This document shows, piece by piece, positions 27,297 to 35,688 of a stretch of 64,000 bases of DNA. The notes below the pieces were generated by a model. It was not told the DNA's origin. It ran no database searches and saw only the letters and a list, made by a program, of their open reading frames with translations. The stretch's first letter is position 1, and each line of letters starts with the position of its first letter. This stretch comes from Phenylobacterium sp. NIBR 498073 (lineage in GTDB: Bacteria; Pseudomonadota; Alphaproteobacteria; Caulobacterales; Caulobacteraceae). The stretch lies in contig NZ_CP114599.1 in NCBI RefSeq assembly GCF_027286305.1, positions 434,001 through 498,000 of the forward strand, given 5' to 3'. The position numbers and the translations under genes were made by a program.

Positions 27297-28415
27297 ATGC
27301 CGTCGCAGTTGCAAGCCGCCTATGACGCCCGCCTGGCGCAGGGCGAGATCCGTCCCGACGCGGCCCAGGCCGCCGCGCTAGCGGCGTTGGTGCGCCTGGA
27401 GGGCGACCTGACGCGGGCCGAGCCGAACGGCTTCGCTTCGTTCTTCAAGAAGCCTGAAAGCCAGCGCGGCGTCTATCTGATCGGGCCGGTGGGGCGCGGC
27501 AAGTCCATGCTGATGGACCTGTTCTTCGCCTGCGCGCCGGTCGAGAAGAAGCGGCGCATCCACTTCCACGTCTTCATGGGCGAGATCCATCGGCTGATCG
27601 ACGCCTGGCGCAAGGGCGATCCGGCGGCGCGGAAGGCGAAGTTTGGGCAGCATAAGGGCGACGATCCGATCCCGCCGGTCGCCGACGTGGTCGCCGGCCA
27701 GGCGCGGCTGCTGTGCTTCGACGAGTTCCAGGTCACCGACATCGCCGACGCGATGATCCTGGGGCGACTGTTCGAGGCGCTGTTCGCCCGCGGCGTGACC
27801 CTGGTGGCGACCTCCAACCGTCTGCCGGACCAGCTCTACAAGGACGGCATCAACCGCCAGCTGTTCCTGCCGTTCATTGCGCTGCTGAAGAGCAAGGTCG
27901 AGGTGGTCAGCGTGGCCGGGCCGCACGACTATCGGCTGGATCGCCTGCGCGCCGCCGGCACCTGGTTCAGCCCCAACGATCCCGACAATGCGCGCAGTTT
28001 CGACGCGCTCTGGAAGGACATGCTGGGCGGCGAGGAGGAGGTCGGCGAGATCCTGGAGGTGCTGGGTCGCAAGGTGCACCTGCCGCACGCCCAGGGCGGC
28101 ATGGCGCGAGCGACCTTCGCCAGCCTGTGCTCGGTGGCGCTGGGACCGAACGACTACATCGCCATCGCCGAGCGGTTCCACACCCTGTTCCTGGAAGACG
28201 TGCCGATGCTGACGCCGAACCGGCGCGAGGAGGCGCGGCGGTTCGTGATCCTGATCGACGCGCTCTACGAGGCGCACGCCAAGCTGATCGTGCTGGCGCA
28301 GGCCGAGCCGACCAAGCTCTATCCGGAGGGCGACGGCGCCTTCGAGTTCGAGCGCACGGCCTCGCGGCTGCAGGAAATGCGCTCGGCCGACTGGCTGGCC
28401 GAGGACGCGGACTAG
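27297..28415 (+). CDS. zapE: Cell division protein ZapE (AFG1-like ATPase)
   Basis: A 372-residue P-loop ATPase of the AFG1 family that associates with the divisome and FtsZ. The Walker A GPVGRGKSMLMDLFF is at about 62-76, followed by the family strand RIHFHVFMGEIH, the Walker B LLCFDEFQVTDIADAMIL and the sensor region VATSNRLPDQLYKDGINRQLFLPFI. Length and motifs are complete. It ends 4 nt inside the opposing LysR gene's stop. In many alphaproteobacteria zapE lies near the TCA-cycle genes, as here before sdh. Confidence 0.93.
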   Translation: MPSQLQAAYDARLAQGEIRPDAAQAAALAALVRLEGDLTRAEPNGFASFFKKPESQRGVYLIGPVGRGKSMLMDLFFACAPVEKKRRIHFHVFMGEIHRLIDAWRKGDPAARKAKFGQHKGDDPIPPVADVVAGQARLLCFDEFQVTDIADAMILGRLFEALFARGVTLVATSNRLPDQLYKDGINRQLFLPFIALLKSKVEVVSVAGPHDYRLDRLRAAGTWFSPNDPDNARSFDALWKDMLGGEEEVGEILEVLGRKVHLPHAQGGMARATFASLCSVALGPNDYIAIAERFHTLFLEDVPMLTPNRREEARRFVILIDALYEAHAKLIVLAQAEPTKLYPEGDGAFEFERTASRLQEMRSADWLAEDAD

Positions 28416-29296
28416 CCGGACCGCAGGCTCTCCACCAGGTCGCGGGCGTAGGGGGCCAGGCCCGCCAGGCTGCGCACGCAGATGGTGAGCTCGCGCTGCG
28501 CCCAGTCGTCGGTCAGGTCGACAATGCCCAGCGACATGGTGCGGGCCGCGCGGCGGGCGGTGGTTTCCGGCACGATGCCGACCCCGACCCCGCACTCCAC
28601 CAGCCGGCAGACCGCATCGAAGCTGCGCAGCTGCACGCGCAGCCGCAGCGGGCGGCCCTCGCGTACGGCCTTGGCCGACAGGAACCGCTGCAGCGAGGAG
28701 GCGCGGTCCAGGCCGACCAGGTCGCAGCCGAGCACGTCGGCGAAGGTCATCGACTTGCGCTGGGCCAGCGGGTGGATGGCGCTGGTCACCACCACGAAGC
28801 GGTCCGAGCGGAACGGGAAGGTCTCCAGGCTGCCCATGTCGACGGTGCCGGCGACGATGCCGATGTCGCCGACGCCCTCGGCCACCAGCCCGACGATCTC
28901 GTCGGAGAGCCGCTCCTCGAGGTTGATGCTGACGTGCGGATGGTCGGCCAGGAAGCGGCTCAGCGCCTCGGGGATGAATTCGGTCAGGGCGTTGGTGTTG
29001 GCCAGCAGCCGCACTTCGCCCGACAGGCCGCCGGCATAGGCGCCGAGGTCCTCGCGCAGGCGGGCGGTCTGCGAGAGGATGGTGCGGGCGTGCTTGAGCA
29101 GGGTGCGGCCGGCCGGCGTCGGGGTGACCCCTTGCCGCGACCGTTCCAGCAACGGCGCGCCCAGCGCGTCCTCCATATTGCGGATCCGCGTCGAGGCCGC
29201 GGCCAGGGCCAGGGCGCAGTGTTCGGCCCCGCGGGTGATGGATCCGGCGTCCGCCACCTCGCAGAACAGCCGCAAATCAACCAGGTCGAACCGCAT
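28412..29296 (-). CDS. LysR-family transcriptional regulator
   Basis: A 294-residue LysR regulator. The winged HTH is DLRLFCEVADAGSITRGAE..LALAAASTRIRNMEDALGAPLLER (about 5-55), followed by the periplasmic-binding-like effector domain. The ATG 29296 (MRFDLVDLRLF) fits the family; an upstream extension to 29425 is unsupported. It is divergent from sdhC across a 184-nt region with a palindrome at its own start, so it may regulate itself and/or sdhCDAB. The effector is unknown. Confidence 0.9.
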   Translation of the reverse strand: MRFDLVDLRLFCEVADAGSITRGAEHCALALAAASTRIRNMEDALGAPLLERSRQGVTPTPAGRTLLKHARTILSQTARLREDLGAYAGGLSGEVRLLANTNALTEFIPEALSRFLADHPHVSINLEERLSDEIVGLVAEGVGDIGIVAGTVDMGSLETFPFRSDRFVVVTSAIHPLAQRKSMTFADVLGCDLVGLDRASSLQRFLSAKAVREGRPLRLRVQLRSFDAVCRLVECGVGVGIVPETTARRAARTMSLGIVDLTDDWAQRELTICVRSLAGLAPYARDLVESLRSG

Positions 29297-29319
29297 CCTT
29301 CGTCTCCCGCGAAGGATGC
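29293..29319. promoter_or_regulatory. Perfect inverted repeat over the LysR start codon
   Basis: GCATCCTTCG (29293-29302) and CGAAGGATGC (29310-29319) form a 10-bp perfect stem with a 7-nt loop. In the LysR mRNA the ATG lies in the 3' arm and the GGGAG ribosome site in the loop. It could be an RNA hairpin that controls translation or an operator at DNA level. Confidence 0.6.
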
Positions 29320-29342
29320 ATACGGGAAAGACGCATTGCATC
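29315..29342. promoter_or_regulatory. Candidate LysR-type dyad between lysR and sdhC
   Basis: GATGCA (29315-29320) and TGCATC (29337-29342) form a 6-bp dyad with 16 nt between, partly overlapping the hairpin at the LysR start. The position in the divergent region fits autoregulatory LysR operators, though the core spacing is not the textbook T-N11-A. Confidence 0.35.
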
Positions 29343-29480
29343 AAAAGAAAAAGGTCGAAAACTTCGGCTTTGGCGAAGGGGAGGTCGCTGCTCTGTAGAG
29401 AGCGGGACTGCGCCTTCGTTGACACTCGAAGGCCGCGGCTTAAAAGCGGAGCCGCCTCCTACTCAGGAAATACGCTCGTC

Positions 29481-29903
29481 ATGTCCGACGCACCTCGCCC
29501 ACGCCCGCTCTCACCGCACCTGATGACCGGGGGCATCGGTTCGCCGCTGCTCTGGCGCTGGCACATCACCATGGCGACCTCGATCTTCCATCGGGCGAGC
29601 ATCTTCGGGCTCTACCTGTCGGCTTTGCTGCTGGCGGGCTGGCTGCTGGCGCTGGCCGGCGGACCGCAGAGCTACGGCGCCTACACCGCCGCGCTCGGCT
29701 CGCCGCTGGGGCTGCTGGTGCTGTTCGCCCTGACCTTCATGCTGTTCTTCAACCTGGCCTACAATGTCCGCCAGGCCTTCTGGGACATGGGCAAGGGCTT
29801 CAAGATTGCGGAGGCCAACGCCGGCTCGATCGCGATCATCGCCTTCGCCGTGGCGACCACCCTGGCCTTCTGGGCCGCCCTCTTCATCCTGGGAGTGCTG
29901 TGA
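29481..29903 (+). CDS. sdhC: Succinate dehydrogenase cytochrome b556 subunit
   Basis: A 140-residue membrane anchor of complex II. The start is ATG 29481 (MSDAPRPRPLSPHL); longer in-frame starts reach into the promoter. It shows the family segment WRWHITMATSIFHRASIFGLYL, with the haem-ligand His in SIFHR, and three membrane helices. It binds haem b and ubiquinone with SdhD. sdhD begins within its stop codon region, the first of a tightly packed sdhC-D-A-B operon. Confidence 0.93.
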   Translation: MSDAPRPRPLSPHLMTGGIGSPLLWRWHITMATSIFHRASIFGLYLSALLLAGWLLALAGGPQSYGAYTAALGSPLGLLVLFALTFMLFFNLAYNVRQAFWDMGKGFKIAEANAGSIAIIAFAVATTLAFWAALFILGVL

Positions 29904-30301
29904 TGACCACGGGTCCGACCCTTCGCACCCCCCGTTCGCGCGCGCTCGGCCTCGGCTCGGCGCATCACGGCGTGGGCCATTTCATCGTCGAACACGTCAC
30001 CGCGGTGATGCTCGTCCCGCTCGGCCTCTGGGGCGCCTGGGTGGCGATTCAGCTCGCCGGCCAGGGCTATGACGCCGCCGCCTACTGGATTTCCAAGCCG
30101 GTGAACGCCGTGCTGCTGGCGGTGCTGCTGGTCTGCGCCCTGGTGCATGTGAAGAACGCCATGCAGGTGGTCATCGAGGACTATATCGGCCGCTTCTTCT
30201 CCAAGGCCGTCCTGCTGCTGCTCAATTATTCTATCTGCGTCCTCGCCGGCGCCCTGGGCGTCTTCGCGATCCTCAAGGCCGCCTTCTCCGGAGCCTTCTG
30301 A
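29903..30301 (+). CDS. sdhD: Succinate dehydrogenase hydrophobic membrane anchor subunit
   Basis: A 132-residue three-helix subunit of complex II. ATG 29903 overlaps the sdhC TGA by one base; a GTG one codon earlier is the alternative. [25 protein letters not shown] is the opening helix; the haem ligand is in [15 protein letters not shown], the hallmark of bacterial SdhD. The last base of its TGA is the first of the sdhA ATG. Confidence 0.92.
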   Translation: MTTGPTLRTPRSRALGLGSAHHGVGHFIVEHVTAVMLVPLGLWGAWVAIQLAGQGYDAAAYWISKPVNAVLLAVLLVCALVHVKNAMQVVIEDYIGRFFSKAVLLLLNYSICVLAGALGVFAILKAAFSGAF

Positions 30302-32088
30302 TGGCCGAGTATAATTTCATCGACCACAAGTTCGACGTCGTCGTCGTCGGCGCCGGCGGCTCCGGCCTGCGCGCCGCCCTGGGCTGCGCCCAGGCCGGCC
30401 TGAAGACGGCCTGCATCACCAAGGTGTTCCCGACCCGCTCGCACACCGTGGCGGCGCAGGGCGGCATCTCGGCCAGCCTCGGCAACATGGGCCAGGACGA
30501 CTGGCGCTGGCACATGTACGACACCGTCAAGGGGTCGGACTGGCTGGGTGACCAGGACGCCATCGAATACCTGTGCCGCAACGCGCCGGCCGCGGTGTAC
30601 GAGCTGGAGCACTGGGGCGTGCCGTTCTCGCGCACGGCCGAGGGCAAGATCTATCAGCGCGCCTTCGGCGGCATGACCAAGAACTTCGGCGAGGCTCCGA
30701 TCCAGCGCACCTGCGCGGCGGCCGACCGCACCGGTCACGCCATGCTGCACACGATGTACGGCCAGAGCCTGGCCCACGACACCGAGTTCTTCATCGAGTA
30801 CTTCGCCCTTGACCTGATCATGGACGAAGGCGTCTGCCGCGGCGTGACCGCGTGGAAGCTCGACGACGGCACCCTGCACCGCTTCCAGGCCCAGCAGGTG
30901 ATCCTGGCCACCGGCGGCTATGGCCGCGCCTACTTCTCGGCCACCAGCGCCCACACCTGCACCGGCGATGGCGGCGGGATGGCCCTGCGCGCCGGCCTGC
31001 CGCTGCAGGACATGGAGTTCGTGCAGTTCCACCCGACCGGCATCTACGGCGCCGGCTGCCTGATCACCGAGGGCGCCCGCGGCGAAGGCGGCTACCTGAC
31101 CAATTCCGAGGGCGAGCGCTTCATGGAGCGCTATGCGCCGTCCGTGAAGGACCTGGCTCCGCGCGACATGGTCAGCCGCGCCATGACCATCGAGATCCGC
31201 GAAGGCCGCGGGGTGGGTCCGAAGAAGGACCACATCTTCCTGCACCTCGATCACCTGGATCCGAAGATGCTGGCCGAGCGCCTGCCGGGCATTTCGGAAA
31301 GCGCCAAGATCTTCGCCGGCGTCGACGTGACCAAGGAGCCGATCCCGGTCCTGCCGACCGTGCACTACAACATGGGCGGCATCCCCACGAACTTCTTCTC
31401 GGAAGTCGTGACCCGCGAGGGCGACAACCCCGACAAGGTGGTTCCGGGCCTGATGGCGGTGGGCGAAGCGGCCTGCGTGTCGGTGCACGGCGCCAACCGC
31501 CTGGGCTCCAACTCGCTGATCGACCTGGTGGTGTTCGGCCGCTCGGCGGCGCTGCGCTGCGCCGATACGATCAAGGCCGGGGCGACCCAGCCGGAGCTCA
31601 AGGCCTCGATGACCGACGGTCACCTGGCCCGCTTCGACAAGCTGCGCAACGCCAACGGCGGCACCTCGACGGCGCACCTGCGCCTGGAGATGCAGCAAGC
31701 CATGCAGGAGGACGCCGCGGTGTTCCGCACCACCGAGGCCCTGGCCTCGGGCGTCAAGCGCCTGGAAGCCGTGCACGCCAAGCGTCCGGACCTGAAGGTC
31801 ACCGACCGCGGCCTGATCTGGAACACCGACCTGCTCGAGACCCTCGAGCTGGACAACCTGATCGGCCAGGCGACCGTCACCGTGGTCGGCGCGCATAACC
31901 GCACCGAAAGCCGCGGCGCCCACGCGCACGAGGACTATCCGGACCGCAACGACCAGGACTGGATGAAGCACACCCTGACCTGGTTCGACGACGTCACCGG
32001 CAAGGTGCGCATCGATGACCGGCCGGTGCACAGCTACACCATGACCAACGACATCGCCTACATCCCGCCGAAGGCGCGGGTTTACTAG
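30301..32088 (+). CDS. sdhA: Succinate dehydrogenase flavoprotein subunit
   Basis: A 595-residue FAD subunit that oxidises succinate to fumarate. The Rossmann dinucleotide motif [14 protein letters not shown] is at about 15-28; the covalent-FAD His lies in [14 protein letters not shown]; substrate-site residues are in [20 protein letters not shown] and [21 protein letters not shown] closes the FAD domain. Full length. It overlaps sdhD by one base; sdhB follows after a 62-nt spacer that contains a 17-codon open frame (32098-32151). Confidence 0.97.
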   Translation: MAEYNFIDHKFDVVVVGAGGSGLRAALGCAQAGLKTACITKVFPTRSHTVAAQGGISASLGNMGQDDWRWHMYDTVKGSDWLGDQDAIEYLCRNAPAAVYELEHWGVPFSRTAEGKIYQRAFGGMTKNFGEAPIQRTCAAADRTGHAMLHTMYGQSLAHDTEFFIEYFALDLIMDEGVCRGVTAWKLDDGTLHRFQAQQVILATGGYGRAYFSATSAHTCTGDGGGMALRAGLPLQDMEFVQFHPTGIYGAGCLITEGARGEGGYLTNSEGERFMERYAPSVKDLAPRDMVSRAMTIEIREGRGVGPKKDHIFLHLDHLDPKMLAERLPGISESAKIFAGVDVTKEPIPVLPTVHYNMGGIPTNFFSEVVTREGDNPDKVVPGLMAVGEAACVSVHGANRLGSNSLIDLVVFGRSAALRCADTIKAGATQPELKASMTDGHLARFDKLRNANGGTSTAHLRLEMQQAMQEDAAVFRTTEALASGVKRLEAVHAKRPDLKVTDRGLIWNTDLLETLELDNLIGQATVTVVGAHNRTESRGAHAHEDYPDRNDQDWMKHTLTWFDDVTGKVRIDDRPVHSYTMTNDIAYIPPKARVY

Positions 32089-32150
32089 GTCCTGTCGATG
32101 TCCCGTCACCTCACTCTGCTCAACGCGTCCGCCGTCAAGGAAAGCGTCTG

Positions 32151-32933
32151 ATGGTCCAGCTCGCCCTGCCCAAGAACTCCCGCGTCCAGAAGGGCCGCCA
32201 CCATCCGGCCCCGGCCGGGGCCAAGAACGTCAAAACGTTCCGGATCTACCGCTACGACCCGGAAGGGAACGAGAATCCGCGCTGGGACACCTATGACGTC
32301 GACGTCGACGCCTGTGGTCCGATGGTCCTGGACGTTCTGATCCACATCAAGAACGAGATCGACCCGACCCTGGCCTTCCGCCGGTCGTGCCGGGAAGGCG
32401 TCTGCGGCTCCTGCGCGATGAACATCGGCGGCCGCAACACCCTGGCCTGCACCCACGGCCACGAGGAAACACCCGGTTCGGCCTGCCAGATCAGCCCGCT
32501 GCCGCACATGCCGGTGGTCAAGGACCTGATCCCGGACCTGACGATGTTCTACGCGCAGTACGCCTCGATCGAGCCGTGGCTGCACACCGAGACCCCGGAA
32601 CCGCAGAAGGAATGGCGTCAGACGCCGGAGGACCGCGAGAAGCTCGACGGTCTCTACGAGTGCATCCTCTGCGCCTGCTGCTCGACCTCGTGCCCGAGCT
32701 ACTGGTGGAACGGCGACAAGTATCTCGGCCCGGCCGCGCTGCTGCACGCCTATCGCTGGCTGATCGACAGCCGCGACGAGGCCACGGGCGATCGCCTGGA
32801 CGAGCTGGAGGACCCCTTCAAGCTCTACCGCTGCCACACGATCATGAACTGCGCCCAGGTCTGCCCGAAGGGGCTGAACCCCGCCAAGGCGATCGCGGAG
32901 ATCAAGAAAATGCTGGTGGATCGCGTCGTCTGA
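32151..32933 (+). CDS. sdhB: Succinate dehydrogenase iron-sulfur subunit
   Basis: A 260-residue electron-transfer subunit of complex II. The [2Fe-2S] site is [19 protein letters not shown], the [4Fe-4S] site is [16 protein letters not shown], and the [3Fe-4S] site uses [17 protein letters not shown]. The N-terminus is slightly extended and basic. It is the last gene of the sdh operon; the following 187 nt hold a weak inverted repeat (CGCTTT...AAAGCG from about 32949) and the palindromic operator of the next gene. Confidence 0.97.
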   Translation: MVQLALPKNSRVQKGRHHPAPAGAKNVKTFRIYRYDPEGNENPRWDTYDVDVDACGPMVLDVLIHIKNEIDPTLAFRRSCREGVCGSCAMNIGGRNTLACTHGHEETPGSACQISPLPHMPVVKDLIPDLTMFYAQYASIEPWLHTETPEPQKEWRQTPEDREKLDGLYECILCACCSTSCPSYWWNGDKYLGPAALLHAYRWLIDSRDEATGDRLDELEDPFKLYRCHTIMNCAQVCPKGLNPAKAIAEIKKMLVDRVV

Positions 32934-33086
32934 CGCTTCTCCGGAGCGCTTTGGCTTCGGGCGGCTGGCCTAAAGCGTGAAAAAGGGCTCCAAATTCAGA
33001 GTTCGAGCGTGATCGCCGCCGCAACCGGTCCACTATCGGCTATCACGTTCGGGAGAGGCGAACGATCCGAACTGTGTTTGGAAAGT

Positions 33087-33100
33087 TGACGCCGCCGTCA
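33087..33100. promoter_or_regulatory. TGACG-N4-CGTCA palindrome, site A
   Basis: TGACG CCGC CGTCA, ending 20 nt before the ATG of the ferredoxin reductase. The first arm overlaps a possible -35 TTGACG (33086-33091). The same palindrome stands before both diiron paralogues (39824, 41759). Binding protein unknown. Confidence 0.6.
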
Positions 33101-33120
33101 CTTTTCTGCATGGGGCTTAT

Positions 33121-34350
33121 ATGAGCCAGTCGGACGCGCATGTTGTGATCCTGGGAGCGGGCCACGCCGGTGGCACCGCCGCCGCGTTGCTTCGCCAATA
33201 CGGGCATGCGGGCCCTATCACCATGGTCGGCGACGAGCCGATTCCGCCCTACCAGCGCCCGCCGCTGAGCAAGGCCTGGCTGAAGGGCGAGGCCGACGCC
33301 GACTCCCTGGCGCTCAAGCCGCTGGAGTTCTACGCCGAGCAGAACATCGACTTCCGGCCGAACCTGCAGGCGGTGAAGCTCGCGCGGTCCGACAAGGTCG
33401 TGACCCTGTCCGACGGTTCGACCGTGTCCTACGACATCCTGATCATCGCCACGGGCATGCGGGCCATCCGCCTGCCGATCGAGGGCGTAGACCTGCAAGG
33501 GGTGCTGACCCTGCGCACGGCGGCCGACGCCGAGGCCATCAAGGCCGCGCTTGGCCCGGGCAAGCGCCTGGCGATCGTCGGCGGCGGCTATATCGGGCTG
33601 GAGGTCGCCGCGTCGGCCCGCGCCCTGGGCGCCGAGGCGGTGGTCATCGAGCGCGAGGCCCGCATCCTGGCCCGCAGCGCCTGCGAGCCGCTGTCCAACT
33701 TCTTCCACGGCTATCACGTCGACCGCGGCGTCCAGTTCCTGCTCGGGGCCAGCGTCGCCGGCTTCGTCGGCGAGAACGGCAAGGTGACCGGCGTGCGGCT
33801 GGCCGACGGTCGGGTCGAACCCTGCGACCTGGTGCTGCTGGGCGTCGGCGCCATCCCCAACGACGACATCGCCCGCGACGCCGGGCTGGAGTGCGCCCGC
33901 GGCATCGTGGTCGACCTGGAGGCCCGCACGGCCGATCCCAGCGTCTTTGCGATCGGCGACGTCACCCACCGCCCGATGCCGCACTATGGCCGGATGTTCG
34001 GCCCCGAGAGCGTGCCCAGCGCCCTGGAGCAGGCCAAGCAGGCGGCCAGCGCCATCACTGGTCGTCCGGCCCCGACGCCGGAAGTGCCGTGGAACTGGTC
34101 GGACCAGTATGACCTGAAGCTGCAGATCGCCGGCCTGCCGTTTGACGCCGACCGCGTACTGCTGCGCGGGGATCCGGCCAGCGGCAAGTTCGCAGTGTTT
34201 CACCTGAAGGGAGATCAGGTGCAGTCCGTGGAGGCGATCAACTCGCCCCCGGAATTCATGATGGGCAAGCAGCTCATCGCCAACCGCAAGCCGATCAATG
34301 CCGAGAAGCTTGCTGATCCAACGGTTTCCATGAAAGAGGTCGCCGCTTAA
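33121..34350 (+). CDS. NAD(P)H-dependent ferredoxin reductase
   Basis: A 409-residue FAD flavoprotein of the putidaredoxin-reductase / rhodocoxin-reductase type. Two Rossmann motifs are visible: VVILGAGHAGGTAAALLR (FAD, about 8-25) and LAIVGGGYIGLEVAAS (NAD(P)H, about 151-166). YQRPPLSKAWL is the family signature near residue 40, and FAIGDVTHRP closes the FAD site. The ferredoxin gene follows after 20 nt, so the pair forms an electron-supply unit. The natural oxidase is not adjacent; a shared palindrome points to the two diiron proteins at 39.9 and 41.8 kb. Confidence 0.9.
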   Translation: MSQSDAHVVILGAGHAGGTAAALLRQYGHAGPITMVGDEPIPPYQRPPLSKAWLKGEADADSLALKPLEFYAEQNIDFRPNLQAVKLARSDKVVTLSDGSTVSYDILIIATGMRAIRLPIEGVDLQGVLTLRTAADAEAIKAALGPGKRLAIVGGGYIGLEVAASARALGAEAVVIEREARILARSACEPLSNFFHGYHVDRGVQFLLGASVAGFVGENGKVTGVRLADGRVEPCDLVLLGVGAIPNDDIARDAGLECARGIVVDLEARTADPSVFAIGDVTHRPMPHYGRMFGPESVPSALEQAKQAASAITGRPAPTPEVPWNWSDQYDLKLQIAGLPFDADRVLLRGDPASGKFAVFHLKGDQVQSVEAINSPPEFMMGKQLIANRKPINAEKLADPTVSMKEVAA

Positions 34351-34370
34351 CAGGCGACGAAGGGGAGTAA

Positions 34371-34691
<321 letters not shown>

Positions 34692-34713
34692 GCGTTTTCC
34701 GCGCGCTTATAGC

Positions 34714-34744
34714 CCGGTCCGGACGCGCGTGCGCGCCGGACCGG
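34714..34744 (+). terminator. Hairpin after the ferredoxin gene
   Basis: Perfect 9-bp stem CCGGTCCGG / CCGGACCGG with a further inner CGCG/CGCG pair. No T tract follows, so it may be an RNA 3'-end protector rather than a classic terminator. Confidence 0.5.
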
Positions 34745-34875
34745 AGGCGCGTCCCCAGCGGACGCGATGCGCCTGATCCTTCGTTCGATCGGGCCGATCC
34801 AGCCCGTCACCGAAGGCGGCCTGCGGAATCCAGTCCTTGATCTCAGCGTGTCTGCACGACGATGGGGGCGCCCCG

Positions 34876-34904
34876 GTCGTCTCGGAGCCTAGCGCCGAGA
34901 CGAC
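34876..34904 (-). terminator. Hairpin after the ECF sigma gene
   Basis: Perfect 10-bp stem GTCGTCTCGG / CCGAGACGAC with a 9-nt loop, 18 nt beyond the stop of the sigma gene. No T tract. Confidence 0.5.
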
Positions 34905-34921
34905 TCCTTCCAAAGAGGGCG

Positions 34922-35503
34922 CTAGGCGACCCGACGCAGGCCGTCGAGCTCGGCGATGATGGTGGCCATGGCGCTGGAGGGCAGGATGTCGTCCTGGCCG
35001 TAGGAGCCGTCCTCGATGATCGTCGACAGCCGGTCGCGGGCGCGGCTGACCCGGCTCTTGATGGTGCCGATGGCGCAGCCGCAGATTTCCGAAACTTCCT
35101 CGTAGGAGAGGCCGCCGGCCCCGATCAGGATCAGCGCCTCGCGCTGGTCGTCGGGCAGGCAGGCCAGGGCGCGGCGCACTTCGTCGAGCTCGAGGCTGGC
35201 GATGGGGTTGGAGGCGGCCTCCAGCGTGCGCTCGGCGACTTCCGGGTCCAGCTGGCTGGAGCGCCACGAGCGGCGCTTGTCCGAGTAGAACTGGTTGCGC
35301 AGGATCATGAAGGTCCAGGCCTTCATGTTGGTGCCGGGTTCGAAGCTGGCCCGGTTGTTCCAGGCCTTGAGGAGTGCGTCTTGCGCCAGGTCGTCGGCGG
35401 CGGTCGCATCCCGGCAGAGCGAGCGGGCGAAAGCGCGCATCTGGGGGATCAAAGCCGTGAGCTCGGTCTTGAACTCGTGGTCCGCTTGAGCCTGTTCGGT
35501 CAT
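34922..35503 (-). CDS. ECF sigma factor, EcfG/SigT-like (ECF15)
   Basis: A 193-residue sigma-70 family factor. Region 2 is IPQMRAFARSLCRDATAADDLAQDALLKAW..GTNMKAWTFMILRNQFYS, and region 4 is LPDDQREALILIGAGGLSYEEVSEICGCAIGTIKSRVSRARDRL, which is close to the EcfG general-stress sigma of alphaproteobacteria. The anti-sigma NepR and the anti-anti-sigma PhyR that usually flank ecfG are not here. It is downstream of divL on the same strand, separated by 185 nt. It could be the main EcfG or a second paralogue. Confidence 0.85.
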   Translation of the reverse strand: MTEQAQADHEFKTELTALIPQMRAFARSLCRDATAADDLAQDALLKAWNNRASFEPGTNMKAWTFMILRNQFYSDKRRSWRSSQLDPEVAERTLEAASNPIASLELDEVRRALACLPDDQREALILIGAGGLSYEEVSEICGCAIGTIKSRVSRARDRLSTIIEDGSYGQDDILPSSAMATIIAELDGLRRVA

Positions 35504-35688
35504 GTGGTCACCTCCGTTCAGTCGGGACCGTAGACGCCCCTTAAGGCGTAAACGCGGCGCCGCTCCAAAAGGCTCCGCTTGGCGTGGCTGTTCCGATCAC
35601 AAATCCTTGTACGGCAAGGTGCGGCGGCGTTTCGAACGCAGCGCAGCAATATGGCGTGATTGCGACGAACCTGGGCGACGAAGGCGGG

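Noticed and set aside
30226..32109. 627-codon open frame opposite sdhA
   Set aside because: Antisense of a highly conserved flavoprotein; composition is that of complement codons and no motif is seen.
33061..33082. SOS box near the ferredoxin reductase (GAAC...GAAC)
   Set aside because: The spacing is 5 nt, whereas the alphaproteobacterial LexA box needs 7.
35504..35688. EcfG-type promoter (GGAAC...CGTT) or a nepR gene upstream of the ECF sigma
   Set aside because: A GGAAC is present on the minus strand, but no CGTT lies 16-17 nt downstream of it, and no NepR-like small frame is readable.
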